Assembly (NCBI GenBank): GCA_902778255.1
Contig: CACYXD010000009.1
Span: 1 to 64,000 of the forward strand
Direction: 5' to 3'
Origin: an uncultured Prevotellaceae bacterium
GTDB lineage: Bacteria > Bacteroidota > Bacteroidia > Bacteroidales > Bacteroidaceae
DNA: 64,000 bases
The position numbers and the translations under genes are program-made. Of the stretch, positions 19,206-27,782 are shown piece after piece (positions within the stretch are counted from its first letter, which is position 1; every line of letters starts with the position of its first letter). The notes beneath the pieces are model-generated. The model had not been told where the DNA came from. It did not search any database and worked only from the letters and a program-made list of their open reading frames with translations.

Positions 19206-20987
19206 TTAATCCAGTTTCAATACCGCCAAGAAGGCTTTCTGAGGTACTTCCACATTTCCAATCTGCTTCATACGCTTCTTTCCGCGTTTCTGCTTCTCCA
19301 AGAGTTTGCGCTTACGACTCACATCACCTCCATAACACTTGGCCAACACATCCTTACGAACCTGTTTCACCGTTTCTCGTGCTATAATCTTGGCACCGAT
19401 TGCTGCCTGAATGGCGATATCAAACTGTTGACGAGGAATGAGTTCTTTCAACTTCTCACACATACGACGTCCAAAAGTTACAGCATTGTCCTGATGGGTC
19501 AATGTAGATAGAGCATCTACAGGTTCACCATTCAACAGAATATCTAATTTGATAAGTTTCGAGGGACGAAACGAATCGATATGATAGTCAAAAGAGGCAT
19601 ATCCCTTAGATATAGATTTCAGTTTATCGTAGAAGTCTATAACTATCTCACCCAACGGAAGCATAAAATGCAGTTCTACCCTATTGCCACTCACATACTG
19701 CTGGTCAATCAGTTCACCTCGCTTATCTAGGCAGAGCGTCATAATAGGACCAATAAACTCGGCAGTCGTAATAATGCTGGCACGGATATAGGGTTCCTCA
19801 ATATGGTCAATCATCACAGGCTCAGGCATACCGGAAGGGTTGTGCACCTCTTTCACCTCTCCCTGTTTCGTATAGCACATATAGGTAACGTTGGGTACAG
19901 TCGTTATCACATCCATATTGAACTCACGATCCAAACGCTCCTGCACAATCTCCATATGAAGCAGTCCGAGGAATCCACATCGGAAACCAAAGCCCAATGC
20001 AATCGAAGTCTCGGGCATAAAGGTGAGCGAAGCATCGTTCAACTGGAGTTTTTCCAATGATGCGCGCAAGTTCTCATAATCAGTCGGATCAATTGGATAG
20101 ACACCAGCAAACACCATAGGCTTTACTTCCTGAAAGCCTTCAATGGCTTTGTCACAAGGATGGTCCACATGGGTAATCGTATCACCAACCTTAACCTCCT
20201 TGGCATCCTTAATACCACTAATGATATAGCCTACCTCACCTGTTCCAAGTTCCTTATGGGGAATCATGTCCATCTTCAGTACACCCACCTCGTCAGCCTC
20301 ATACTCCATACCCGTGTTAAAGAACTTCACCTTGTCGCTTTTTGCAATCTTGCCATTCAACACTTTGAAGTAAGCAATAATACCACGGAAAGAGTTAAAC
20401 ACAGAATCGAAGATTAGGGCCTGTAATGGGGCATCTGGGTCTCCCACTGGATGAGGAATACGATCTACCACAGCATTCAGAATATCTTCAACTCCCTCAC
20501 CTGTCTTTCCTGAGGCACGGATAATATCTTCTGGATCACAGCCAATAAGATCAACTATCTCATCCTCCACTTCTTCTGGCATAGCGCTAGGCATATCAAT
20601 TTTATTGATAACAGGAATGATTTCCAGATTATTATCAATAGCCATATAGAGATTTGAGATAGTCTGAGCCTGTACACCTTGAGTAGCATCTACCACCAAC
20701 AAGGCTCCCTCACAAGCGGCAATACTACGTGACACCTCGTATGAGAAGTCAACGTGTCCTGGAGTATCAATCAGGTTGAGTATATATTTTTCGCCATCAC
20801 GCTCATATTCCATCTGAATAGCGTGACTCTTGATGGTGATACCACGTTCCCGTTCCAAGTCCATATCGTCAAGCATCTGACCCTCAGTCACTTGTATGGT
20901 TTTGGTATATTCCAGCAATCTGTCGGCAAGGGTTGACTTACCATGATCTATATGGGCAATTATGCAGAAATTCCTGATATTCTTCAT
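19206..20987 (-). CDS. lepA: Elongation factor 4 (back-translocating ribosomal GTPase)
   Basis: A 594-aa translational GTPase, the standard LepA length. Visible are G1 A-H-I-D-H-G-K-S-T near the N-terminus, G2 R-G-I-T-I-K, G3 D-T-P-G-H-V-D-F, G4 N-K-I-D, EF-G-like domains, and the LepA-specific C-terminal domain ending [13 protein letters not shown]. LepA acts on stalled or mis-translocated ribosomes. The chosen ATG (MKNIRNFC) is 20 nt downstream of a good promoter; the longer ORF would start beyond it. Confidence 0.96.
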   Translation of the reverse strand: MKNIRNFCIIAHIDHGKSTLADRLLEYTKTIQVTEGQMLDDMDLERERGITIKSHAIQMEYERDGEKYILNLIDTPGHVDFSYEVSRSIAACEGALLVVDATQGVQAQTISNLYMAIDNNLEIIPVINKIDMPSAMPEEVEDEIVDLIGCDPEDIIRASGKTGEGVEDILNAVVDRIPHPVGDPDAPLQALIFDSVFNSFRGIIAYFKVLNGKIAKSDKVKFFNTGMEYEADEVGVLKMDMIPHKELGTGEVGYIISGIKDAKEVKVGDTITHVDHPCDKAIEGFQEVKPMVFAGVYPIDPTDYENLRASLEKLQLNDASLTFMPETSIALGFGFRCGFLGLLHMEIVQERLDREFNMDVITTVPNVTYMCYTKQGEVKEVHNPSGMPEPVMIDHIEEPYIRASIITTAEFIGPIMTLCLDKRGELIDQQYVSGNRVELHFMLPLGEIVIDFYDKLKSISKGYASFDYHIDSFRPSKLIKLDILLNGEPVDALSTLTHQDNAVTFGRRMCEKLKELIPRQQFDIAIQAAIGAKIIARETVKQVRKDVLAKCYGGDVSRKRKLLEKQKRGKKRMKQIGNVEVPQKAFLAVLKLD

Positions 20988-21007
20988 TTCTATGTCTCTT
21001 TTCGCTG

Positions 21008-21039
21008 CAAAGATAGTTATTTTTTTGCGAAAAAACAAA
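21008..21039 (-). promoter_or_regulatory. lepA promoter
   Basis: Minus strand: TTTG (21036-21039), a 20-nt spacer and TATCTTTG (21008-21015). Confidence 0.75.
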
Positions 21040-21093
21040 ACATGTTATATTTTTTAGTTATATATACCCATATATAATGGATAAATCATATTT

Positions 21094-21990
21094 CTATCTT
21101 GGTTCTACATGCACGGCAATATGCGTATCCTCACCATATTGACGTTTAAGCGATTCCTCCACTTCCGAAGCTTTGTCATGCGCATCTTTCAGGCTGATGT
21201 CGCCATCCATAAGAATATGCAATTCAATAGCATAGTGGTTACCAATTCTTCGAGTACGAAGATCATGAGGTTCTACCACACCTGGCACAGAAGCAGCAAG
21301 ACGTAAGATTTCCGACTCCACGTCATCAGGCAACGACTGCTCCATTAAATCACCTATACCTTGACGTAATAGTCCAATGCTCACTTTCACGATAAAGAAG
21401 CCCACAATCACTGAGGCGACAGGATCAAGTACCGTCCATTGTCGCCCCCAAAAGATAGCACCTCCAATTCCCACTGCCGTACCAATCGACGATAGTGCAT
21501 CGCTGCGATGATGCCAGGCATTGGCCTCAACTGCCGGTGAACTCAATTGTCGAGCTTTTATCATCGAATAGCGATAGACAGCCTCCTTCATGACTATAGA
21601 CAACAAGGCAGCCCATAAAGCCAAAGTACCGGGTGCTTCCAATTGCTGTCCATTCCACCAGTTCCATATCTTCGCTGCACCACCATAAACAATCCCTATA
21701 GCAACGAGCAACAAGGCTATACCGATAATGGTCATTGCCAGTGTCTCATATTTGCCGTGCCCGTAATCATGAGACTTATCTTTTGGTTTGCTACTGATAT
21801 GTATAAAGGCAATGACGATGATATCGGTAACAAAGTCACTTAGCGAGTGAACGGCATCAGCCACCATTGCGGCACTATGGCCCAAGATACCGGCTACAAA
21901 CTTAAAGACAAGTAACACAACGTTAACGGCTCCTCCCACTAACGTCACCTTATATATTTGTCTCTGTCGTTGTTCGTCTGTCAGTTCCAT
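21094..21990 (-). CDS. Cation diffusion facilitator (CDF) metal/proton antiporter
   Basis: A 298-aa inner-membrane divalent metal exporter (Zn, Fe or Mn). Six transmembrane helices are followed by a cytoplasmic ferredoxin-like domain (E-P-H-D-L-R-T-R to the end). The metal site is visible as D-A-V-H-S-L-S-D in helix 2 and H-H-R-S-D in helix 5. The ATG at 21990 (MELTDEQ) is only 5 nt from the -7 element, so the mRNA would be nearly leaderless. An upstream in-frame start at 22026 would lie inside the promoter and is unlikely. Confidence 0.92.
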   Translation of the reverse strand: MELTDEQRQRQIYKVTLVGGAVNVVLLVFKFVAGILGHSAAMVADAVHSLSDFVTDIIVIAFIHISSKPKDKSHDYGHGKYETLAMTIIGIALLLVAIGIVYGGAAKIWNWWNGQQLEAPGTLALWAALLSIVMKEAVYRYSMIKARQLSSPAVEANAWHHRSDALSSIGTAVGIGGAIFWGRQWTVLDPVASVIVGFFIVKVSIGLLRQGIGDLMEQSLPDDVESEILRLAASVPGVVEPHDLRTRRIGNHYAIELHILMDGDISLKDAHDKASEVEESLKRQYGEDTHIAVHVEPR

Positions 21991-21995
21991 TACTG

Positions 21996-22027
21996 CAAAA
22001 TTACAACTTGTTGCACAAACCACCAAA
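21996..22027 (-). promoter_or_regulatory. CDF gene promoter, leaderless-type spacing
   Basis: Minus strand: TTTG (22024-22027), a 20-nt spacer and TAATTTTG (21996-22003). The expected transcription start almost coincides with the ATG at 21990. Confidence 0.65.
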
Positions 22028-22041
22028 TTTTTTGTCTTTAG

Positions 22042-22073
22042 TTTCGGCTTTTCTCTTTTTTTTCATAATTTTG
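22042..22073 (+). promoter_or_regulatory. Promoter of the small lipoprotein gene
   Basis: TTTC at 22042-22045, a 20-nt spacer and TAATTTTG at 22066-22073, divergent from the CDF promoter. Confidence 0.6.
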
Positions 22074-22099
22074 CAAAGAAATTAATATAAAACGAGAAT

Positions 22100-22504
22100 A
22101 TGATGAAGAAACTTATATTGATAACCACAGCAGCCATTGTGCTCACATCATGCCAGGAATCGCTTGAAGAAAGGGCAGCACGCGAAGCTCGTGAAGTCAC
22201 AGAAGCGAAATGTCCTATGCCTATTGGCAACAACATGTACCTTGACAGTATCGTCTTCGATATACCTTCGCTCACACAGACTCAGTATTTCAGATTCATA
22301 GGCGATACTGACAACGACAGTATGGTAGTGAGTATGAAAGATACAGACTTAAAAGGCGCCCTTGTTCAGGAGCTGAAAAACACTCCTAACTATAAAACGC
22401 TAATGAAACGTGGGGCCAATTTCCGCTATATCTACCGTTCGTCAAAGAACCCTGAAAAAGTCTATTTCGATTTCATCATCAACAAGGCTGATTACGATAA
22501 ATAA
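22100..22504 (+). CDS. Small lipoprotein of unknown function
   Basis: A 134-aa protein with a lipoprotein signal: M-K-K-L-I-L-I-T-T-A-A-I-V-L-T-S-C, with Cys near residue 18. A charged Glu/Arg-rich segment follows (E-E-R-A-A-R-E-A-R-E), then a compact domain of about 100 residues. I recognise no family. It is probably anchored in the inner or outer membrane, facing the periplasm. Either of the first two Met codons may be used. It has its own promoter and terminator, so it is a single-gene unit. Confidence 0.75.
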   Translation: MMKKLILITTAAIVLTSCQESLEERAAREAREVTEAKCPMPIGNNMYLDSIVFDIPSLTQTQYFRFIGDTDNDSMVVSMKDTDLKGALVQELKNTPNYKTLMKRGANFRYIYRSSKNPEKVYFDFIINKADYDK

Positions 22505-22505
22505 A

Positions 22506-22536
22506 AAAACGGATAGAAACTAAATCTATCCGTTTT
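22506..22536. terminator. Bidirectional terminator
   Basis: A 12-bp perfect stem (22506-22517 with 22525-22536) with A-rich and T-rich ends and a 7-nt loop, between the convergent lipoprotein and yebC genes. Confidence 0.85.
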
Positions 22537-22556
22537 CTATTTATAATCTACAATGT

Positions 22557-23285
22557 TTATTCCTCAGGTTTCATGTTGGTGTAAACAGTCTGCACGTCAT
22601 CGAAGTCCTCGAGTTTCTCAACCATCTTGTCGATAGTCTCGCGCTCCTCAGGTGTAACGTCCTTCAAATCATTGGGGATACGGGTGAACTCGGCACCAGT
22701 TACCTCAAAGCCATTCTCCTCCAGATGTTTCTGGATGGCAGCGAAACTTGAGGGCTCACCATAGATGGTGATGCTGTTCTCTTCCTCGTCCTCGTCAAAT
22801 TCATCGTCCACACCGAAGTCAATCAGGTCGAGAATCATCTCGTCCATATCCATACCGTCCTTTTTCTTGAAGGTAAATACAGACTTGTGGTCGAAGAGGA
22901 AGCTCAGAGAGCCCTGAGTACCCAGGTTACCATTAAACTTGTTGAACACGCTGCGAACGTCGCCCACAGTACGTGTGGTGTTGTCAGTCAGGGTCTCAAC
23001 GAAGATAGCCACTCCGTGAGGACCATATCCCTCGTAGGTTACCTCCTTGTAATCGCTCTGGTCCTTACCCATTGCGTTCTTGATAGCACGCTCAATGTTA
23101 TCCTTCGGCATATTCTCGCGCTTAGCATTGGCAATGCAGGCACGGAGTGCAGGGTTGTTCTCTGGTTCTGGACCGCCTGCCTTCACAGCAATGGCGATCT
23201 GCTTACCAATCTTTGTAAAAGTCTTGGCCATGTGGCCCCATCTCTTCAGCTTTGTAGCTTTACGATATTCAAATGCTCTTCCCAT
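22557..23285 (-). CDS. yebC: YebC/PmpR family protein
   Basis: A 242-aa member of the YebC/TACO1 family, historically called transcriptional regulators and now linked to translation of proline-rich stretches. Landmarks are the N-terminal G-R-A-F-E-Y-R-K segment, K-R-E-N-M-P-K-D-N-I-E-R-A, Y-E-G-Y-G-P-H-G-V-A and the C-terminal E-R-E-T-I-D-K-M-V-E-K-L-E-D-F-D-D-V-Q segment. An acidic run (E-F-D-E-D-E-E-E-N) sits near residue 160. It follows pheT on the same strand after an AT-rich 36-nt spacer. Confidence 0.93.
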   Translation of the reverse strand: MGRAFEYRKATKLKRWGHMAKTFTKIGKQIAIAVKAGGPEPENNPALRACIANAKRENMPKDNIERAIKNAMGKDQSDYKEVTYEGYGPHGVAIFVETLTDNTTRTVGDVRSVFNKFNGNLGTQGSLSFLFDHKSVFTFKKKDGMDMDEMILDLIDFGVDDEFDEDEEENSITIYGEPSSFAAIQKHLEENGFEVTGAEFTRIPNDLKDVTPEERETIDKMVEKLEDFDDVQTVYTNMKPEE

Positions 23286-23286
23286 A

Positions 23287-23324
23287 TTTTTAATTCTTAA
23301 TTCTAAATTCTTAGTTCATAATTA
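23287..23324 (-). repeat. AT-rich intercistronic repeat, GAATTAAGAATTAA type
   Basis: Short tandem units related to TTAATTCTTAATTC fill the pheT-yebC gap. The pheT stop codon lies inside the repeat. The same repeat type occupies 28941-28975. Confidence 0.55.
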
Positions 23325-25769
23325 ACGAAGCTCTGCATTAAGCTGCTTCTTGATGTTAGCGATGAGTTTCTGCATGATAGCATCAATCTGTTTGTCGTTC
23401 ATCGTCTTCTCTGTATCCTGCAGGATGAAGTTTACTGCATACGACTTCTTACCCTCTGGCAGGTTCTTACCCTCATAAACGTCGAACAGTTCCACCTTCT
23501 TCAGCAGTTTCTTCTCAGTCTGACGGGCAATCTGCTCAATCTGTGCAAACTCTACGCTGTTATCCACCAACAGAGCCAAGTCGCGGCTCACGGCAGGATG
23601 CTTGGATATCTCGGTAAAGGTCACCTCGTTCTTCTTCGTAGCCTTCATCAGCTGGGTCCAGTTGAGTTCAGCGAAATAGACGGGCTGCTGCAGGTCAAAC
23701 TGCTTCAGGAGCTTCTTAGACAGGATACCCATCTCAATGAGCTTCTTGCCACCACGATTCTCAATGACGATGCCGGCAGAGAAGTTAGGATTCTCACTCT
23801 TCTTTTGAACCATCATGCTCTGCTTCATGCCAATACGGCTCAGGATATTCTGAACGTATGCAGCCAGCTCGTAATACGTAGAATCTTCATTGGGATGTGC
23901 CCATGAACCTTCCACACGCTTACCTGTTACCCAAATGCCCATGAAGTTCTCCTCCTTGTAGGCCTGCATAGGATTCTCCTCATCTTTCTTCTCAGGATCG
24001 AAGAAGTAGCAGTTGCCAAACTCGAAGAAACGCAGGTTGGCATTCTTTCGCTTCACGTTGTGCTCCACACTCTCAAGACCACCATAAAGCAGCGTCTGGC
24101 GCATCACGCCAAGATCGCTTGACAGGGGGTTCATAATCTTCACGACGTCCTGTTTGTTGTCGTAATACGACAACTTACTCAACGAGTTATTCAGAATTTC
24201 GTTGAAGCCTGCACCTACCAACTGCTCTGAAACGAGGTTCTGCAACTTATGCTTGCGGTCCTCATCGGCCTTGATAACGAGGCTTGACTTCAGCTGTGTA
24301 GGAATCTCTACATTATTATAGCCATAGATACGCAGGATATCTTCTACTACGTCGCAGGGACGCTGTACATCCACACGATAAGCAGGAATCTCCAGCTTCA
24401 GTGCCTCGGGCGTTTCCCCAAGGATCTTCATCTCCAATGTCTCGCAGATGCTCTTGATAGTCTCAACGGGAATGTCCTTACCCACGAGGTTATGTACATA
24501 GCTGTACTGCAGGTCAACAACGGCGTTCTCCATTTTCTCAGGATAAACATCGCAGATCTCCATAGAGACCTTACCGCCAGCCAACTCCTTACAGAGCAAA
24601 GCAGCCTGCTTCAGGGCATAGATCACGCCATTGGGATCGATGCCACGCTCGAAACGGAACGAAGCATCAGTAGAGAGGCCGTGACGACGGGCACTCTTAC
24701 GAATCCATGTGGGATGGAAGTAAGCACTCTCAAGCACCACGTTCTTGGTGGTCTCGTAAGTACCACTACCCTTTCCGCCAAACACACCAGCGATACACAT
24801 GGGATCTTCAGCGTTGCAGATAGCCAGGTCGCGGTCAGAAAGTTTATGTTCCTCACCATCGAGTGTCACGAAAGGTGTGCCCTCGGGCATGGTCTTCACC
24901 ACAATCTTATGATCCTTCACCATATCGGCATCGAAGGTGTGTAAAGGCTGACCATAGGCCATCATCACATAGTTGGTGATATCTACGATATTATTAATAG
25001 GACGCAGACCAATGGTGGTCAACTTATTCTTCAACCAATCGGGTGATTCCTTCACCTCACAACCAGTAACGCTCACACAAGCATAGCGCTTGCAGGCCTC
25101 CGTATTCTCAATCTCTACAGAGATGGGGAGGTCGTGGTTATCGACGACGAAAGCATCATCAGCAGGACGATGAATACTGGTCTCATAGCCATTCTGCTTC
25201 AACCAAGCATAGAGGTCGCGAGCCACGCCCCAATGAGACAGGGCGTCAGCACGGTTAGCCGTGATGTCCACCTCGATGAGCCAGTCGCTCTCCAGGTTGT
25301 AATACTCAGCAGCGGGTGTACCTACCACAGCATCTTCAGGCAGCACGATGATACCATCATGACTGATGCCCACGCCAATTTCGTCCTCGGCACAGATCAT
25401 ACCGTTAGACTCGACACCACGCAGTTTTGATTTCTTGATAACAAATTCCTGATCGCCGTCATAGAGCACGCAGCCCAGGTCAGCCACAATCACCTTCTGA
25501 CCAGCAGCCACATTAGGAGCGCCACACACAATCTGTGAGGGTTCGCCCTTGCCCAGGTCAACCGTTGTTACATGCAGGTGATCAGAGTTGGGATGCACTT
25601 CGCAAGTGAGCACCTTGCCCACATAGAGTCCTTTCAGTCCACCACGTATGGACTGCACTTCTTCCAGAGCGTCAACTTCGAGTCCCGTAGAGGTCAGTGC
25701 ATCGCATACCTGCTGCGGCGAAAGGTCGAAATCAACGTATTCTTTCAGCCATTTATAAGAAATATTCAT
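23322..25769 (-). CDS. pheT: Phenylalanyl-tRNA synthetase beta subunit
   Basis: An 815-aa PheRS beta subunit that pairs with PheS to charge tRNA-Phe. Domains in order: an N-terminal tRNA-binding (EMAP-like) domain with H-P-N-S-D-H-L near residue 60, B3/B4 editing domain, B5 domain, catalytic-core-like domain, and C-terminal FDX-ACB anticodon-binding domain (S-K-H-P-A-V-S-R-D-L-A-L to the end). The ATG at 25769 (MNISYKWLKEYVDF) is the standard N-terminus; the longer ORF starts in the promoter. pheS is not in the window. Confidence 0.96.
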   Translation of the reverse strand: MNISYKWLKEYVDFDLSPQQVCDALTSTGLEVDALEEVQSIRGGLKGLYVGKVLTCEVHPNSDHLHVTTVDLGKGEPSQIVCGAPNVAAGQKVIVADLGCVLYDGDQEFVIKKSKLRGVESNGMICAEDEIGVGISHDGIIVLPEDAVVGTPAAEYYNLESDWLIEVDITANRADALSHWGVARDLYAWLKQNGYETSIHRPADDAFVVDNHDLPISVEIENTEACKRYACVSVTGCEVKESPDWLKNKLTTIGLRPINNIVDITNYVMMAYGQPLHTFDADMVKDHKIVVKTMPEGTPFVTLDGEEHKLSDRDLAICNAEDPMCIAGVFGGKGSGTYETTKNVVLESAYFHPTWIRKSARRHGLSTDASFRFERGIDPNGVIYALKQAALLCKELAGGKVSMEICDVYPEKMENAVVDLQYSYVHNLVGKDIPVETIKSICETLEMKILGETPEALKLEIPAYRVDVQRPCDVVEDILRIYGYNNVEIPTQLKSSLVIKADEDRKHKLQNLVSEQLVGAGFNEILNNSLSKLSYYDNKQDVVKIMNPLSSDLGVMRQTLLYGGLESVEHNVKRKNANLRFFEFGNCYFFDPEKKDEENPMQAYKEENFMGIWVTGKRVEGSWAHPNEDSTYYELAAYVQNILSRIGMKQSMMVQKKSENPNFSAGIVIENRGGKKLIEMGILSKKLLKQFDLQQPVYFAELNWTQLMKATKKNEVTFTEISKHPAVSRDLALLVDNSVEFAQIEQIARQTEKKLLKKVELFDVYEGKNLPEGKKSYAVNFILQDTEKTMNDKQIDAIMQKLIANIKKQLNAELR

Positions 25770-25802
25770 TCCTAAAACAATTGTTAAATTCGAATTCGGC
25801 TG

Positions 25803-25810
25803 CAAAGGTA
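25803..25810 (-). promoter_or_regulatory. pheT -7 promoter element
   Basis: TACCTTTG on the minus strand, 33 nt before the pheT ATG. No convincing -33 element is visible. No Phe-rich leader peptide is found here, unlike the pheA operon. Confidence 0.5.
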
Positions 25811-25878
25811 CTAAAAAAAAATGAAAGACCCACCATATTTCTTGATGAATCTTTCATTCTATTTTAAGCAAAAAAGTG

Positions 25879-26673
25879 TTATCGCTTTATTTCGATGTCA
25901 CGACGCACATTATCGCGAATCTTAGTGAGATAACGCTTCATTCCATCTGCATCTTTATTATCGATAATCTCAAGGAGTTCCTTCAACTCCGTACGGATCT
26001 GAGACACCTGGTCGTGGGTGTAGGGGTTGAACAGAATTTCCTGAAGCAGATAGTCATCCTCGTTCAATACGCCCTTGGCAATACGCATGTGGCGTTTGAA
26101 GGTAGTACCAGGTGCATCCTGATGCTTCATCACAGCTGCGAATACAAAGGTCGATACAAAGGGGATACTCAGCGAGTAAGCCACCGTCTTATCGTGCTCT
26201 TCGAACGTGTACTCATAGATATTCAAGCCCAACTTCTGGTAGAGGTCCTTGAAGAAGATGCGTCCCATGTAGTCACCTTCGCTGATGATGATGGCATTTT
26301 CCTCCGACAACTGCTGCAGGTTGGCAAACGTTGGACCAAACATGGGGTGCGTAGATACATAGCGCATACCCGTCTGCTCGTAAAAATCCTTCAAGTCTGT
26401 CTTCACGCTGGCTATATCGCTGATGATACACTCCTTAGGCAGATAAGGAATCACCTCCTTAAACACAGGAATGGTATATTTCAGCGTTACTGCATTGATC
26501 AGCAATTCTGGTTCAAACGCCTTGATTTCCTCGTATGTAGTAAACCGCTGGCAGTTGTAAGTGAAGCGCATACGTTTGGCATCACGTTCAAACACAGCCA
26601 CCTCGTGGTCAAAACTCAGCAGGTCGATGAAAAAACTTCCCATCTTACCTGCGCCCATCACAAGAATTTTCAT
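25879..26673 (-). CDS. tyrA: Prephenate dehydrogenase, short form
   Basis: A 264-aa NAD(P)-dependent enzyme converting prephenate to 4-hydroxyphenylpyruvate, the tyrosine branch. The Rossmann loop is V-M-G-A-G-K-M-G-S-F at the N-terminus; the substrate-site segment S-T-H-P-M-F-G-P-T (about 141-149) is intact. No C-terminal ACT domain is present, so feedback control must come from elsewhere, for instance the operon attenuator. It is the last gene of the aromatic operon, starting 1 nt past the upstream stop. Confidence 0.9.
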   Translation of the reverse strand: MKILVMGAGKMGSFFIDLLSFDHEVAVFERDAKRMRFTYNCQRFTTYEEIKAFEPELLINAVTLKYTIPVFKEVIPYLPKECIISDIASVKTDLKDFYEQTGMRYVSTHPMFGPTFANLQQLSEENAIIISEGDYMGRIFFKDLYQKLGLNIYEYTFEEHDKTVAYSLSIPFVSTFVFAAVMKHQDAPGTTFKRHMRIAKGVLNEDDYLLQEILFNPYTHDQVSQIRTELKELLEIIDNKDADGMKRYLTKIRDNVRRDIEIKR

Positions 26674-26674
26674 A

Positions 26675-27739
26675 TTACTTATTGATAATCTCAATCTGTT
26701 GTCTTACACTCTCTTCGTGAATACCCTCGAAGACCTTAGCTACGAACTCAGCGCCCATACCCAGCAGCGAACCCTGAGCACCACGCTTAGCCAGAATCTC
26801 GTTGTAGCGCGAAGTCTGTAACACCGTCATGTTGTGTTCCTTCTTGTACTGACCTATCTCACGACATACGCGCATACGCTTGGCCAGGAGATCCATCAAT
26901 TGGTTATCTAGCTCGTCAATCTGCTTACGCAACTGCTGAATACCCTCAGTAGTAGCATGTTCATCACGGATGACCAACAGCGAAAGGATATAGTCAAGCA
27001 CATCGGGCGTCACCTGCTGCGAGGCATCGCTCCAAGCCTTATCGGGATCGCAGTGGCTCTCGATAATGAGGCCATCGAAGCCCAGGTCCATAGCCTGCTG
27101 ACACAGAGGTGCAATCAGTTCGCGACGACCACCGATATGACTGGGGTCGCTAATGATAGGCAACTCAGGTATACGACGATGCAGCTCAATGGGAATCTGC
27201 CACATCGGCATATTGCGATAAATCTTCTTCTCGTAAGAAGAGAAGCCACGATGAATAGCGCCAAGACGCTTCACGCCAGCCTGGTTGATACGCTCTAAAG
27301 CACCTATCCACAACTCCAGGTCTGGGTTCACAGGGTTCTTCACAAACACAGGGATGTCAACACCCTGGAGCGAATCGGCCAAAGCCTGCATGGCAAAGGG
27401 GTTTGCTGATGTGCGTGCGCCAATCCACAGAATGTCGATACCATATTTCAGGGCCAACTCCACATGCTCAGGAGTAGCCACCTCAGTAGATACCAACATC
27501 TTCGTTTCTTCCTTCACCTGTTTGAGCCACTGCAAGGCGGGCTCTCCGTGACCTTCGAAGCCACCTGGCTTGGTGCGAGGCTTCCACACTCCTGCACGGA
27601 AGTTATGACAGCCTTTCATAGCCAACTGCTTGGCTGTGTTCATCACCTGTTCCTCAGTCTCTGCAGAGCAAGGGCCTGCAATCACGAAGGGACGTTCGTT
27701 GTCACTCGGTAAATTCAATGGTTGAAGTTCAAGTTCCAT
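26675..27739 (-). CDS. Bifunctional DAHP synthase / chorismate mutase
   Basis: A 354-aa fusion. Residues about 1-260 form a class I DAHP synthase of the KDO8P-synthase-like type (V-I-A-G-P-C-S-A-E, G-V-W-K-P-R-T, D-P-S-H-I-G-G-R-R), which joins PEP and erythrose-4-phosphate at the start of the shikimate pathway. Residues about 265-354 are an AroQ-type chorismate mutase (Q-I-D-E-L-D-N-Q-L-M-D-L-L-A-K-R-M). Such fusions are known in Bacteroidetes and Bacillus, where chorismate or prephenate inhibits the synthase through the mutase domain. It sits between the aminotransferase and tyrA in the Phe/Tyr operon. Confidence 0.94.
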   Translation of the reverse strand: MELELQPLNLPSDNERPFVIAGPCSAETEEQVMNTAKQLAMKGCHNFRAGVWKPRTKPGGFEGHGEPALQWLKQVKEETKMLVSTEVATPEHVELALKYGIDILWIGARTSANPFAMQALADSLQGVDIPVFVKNPVNPDLELWIGALERINQAGVKRLGAIHRGFSSYEKKIYRNMPMWQIPIELHRRIPELPIISDPSHIGGRRELIAPLCQQAMDLGFDGLIIESHCDPDKAWSDASQQVTPDVLDYILSLLVIRDEHATTEGIQQLRKQIDELDNQLMDLLAKRMRVCREIGQYKKEHNMTVLQTSRYNEILAKRGAQGSLLGMGAEFVAKVFEGIHEESVRQQIEIINK

Positions 27740-27744
27740 ATCTT

Positions 27745-27782
27745 AATTTACAATTTGACGATTTACAATTTACTATTTATTG
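27745..27782 (-). repeat. 38-nt AT-rich intercistronic repeat, copy A
   Basis: This segment matches 56942-56979 at 37 of 38 positions although the two lie about 29 kb apart in unrelated operons. It sits just upstream of the DAHP synthase start and contains the stop codon and last codons of the upstream aminotransferase. Confidence 0.75.

Noticed and set aside
25769-25810. Phe-rich leader peptide upstream of pheT, by analogy with pheA
   Set aside because: The leader is only about 33 nt and has no ORF or hairpin.
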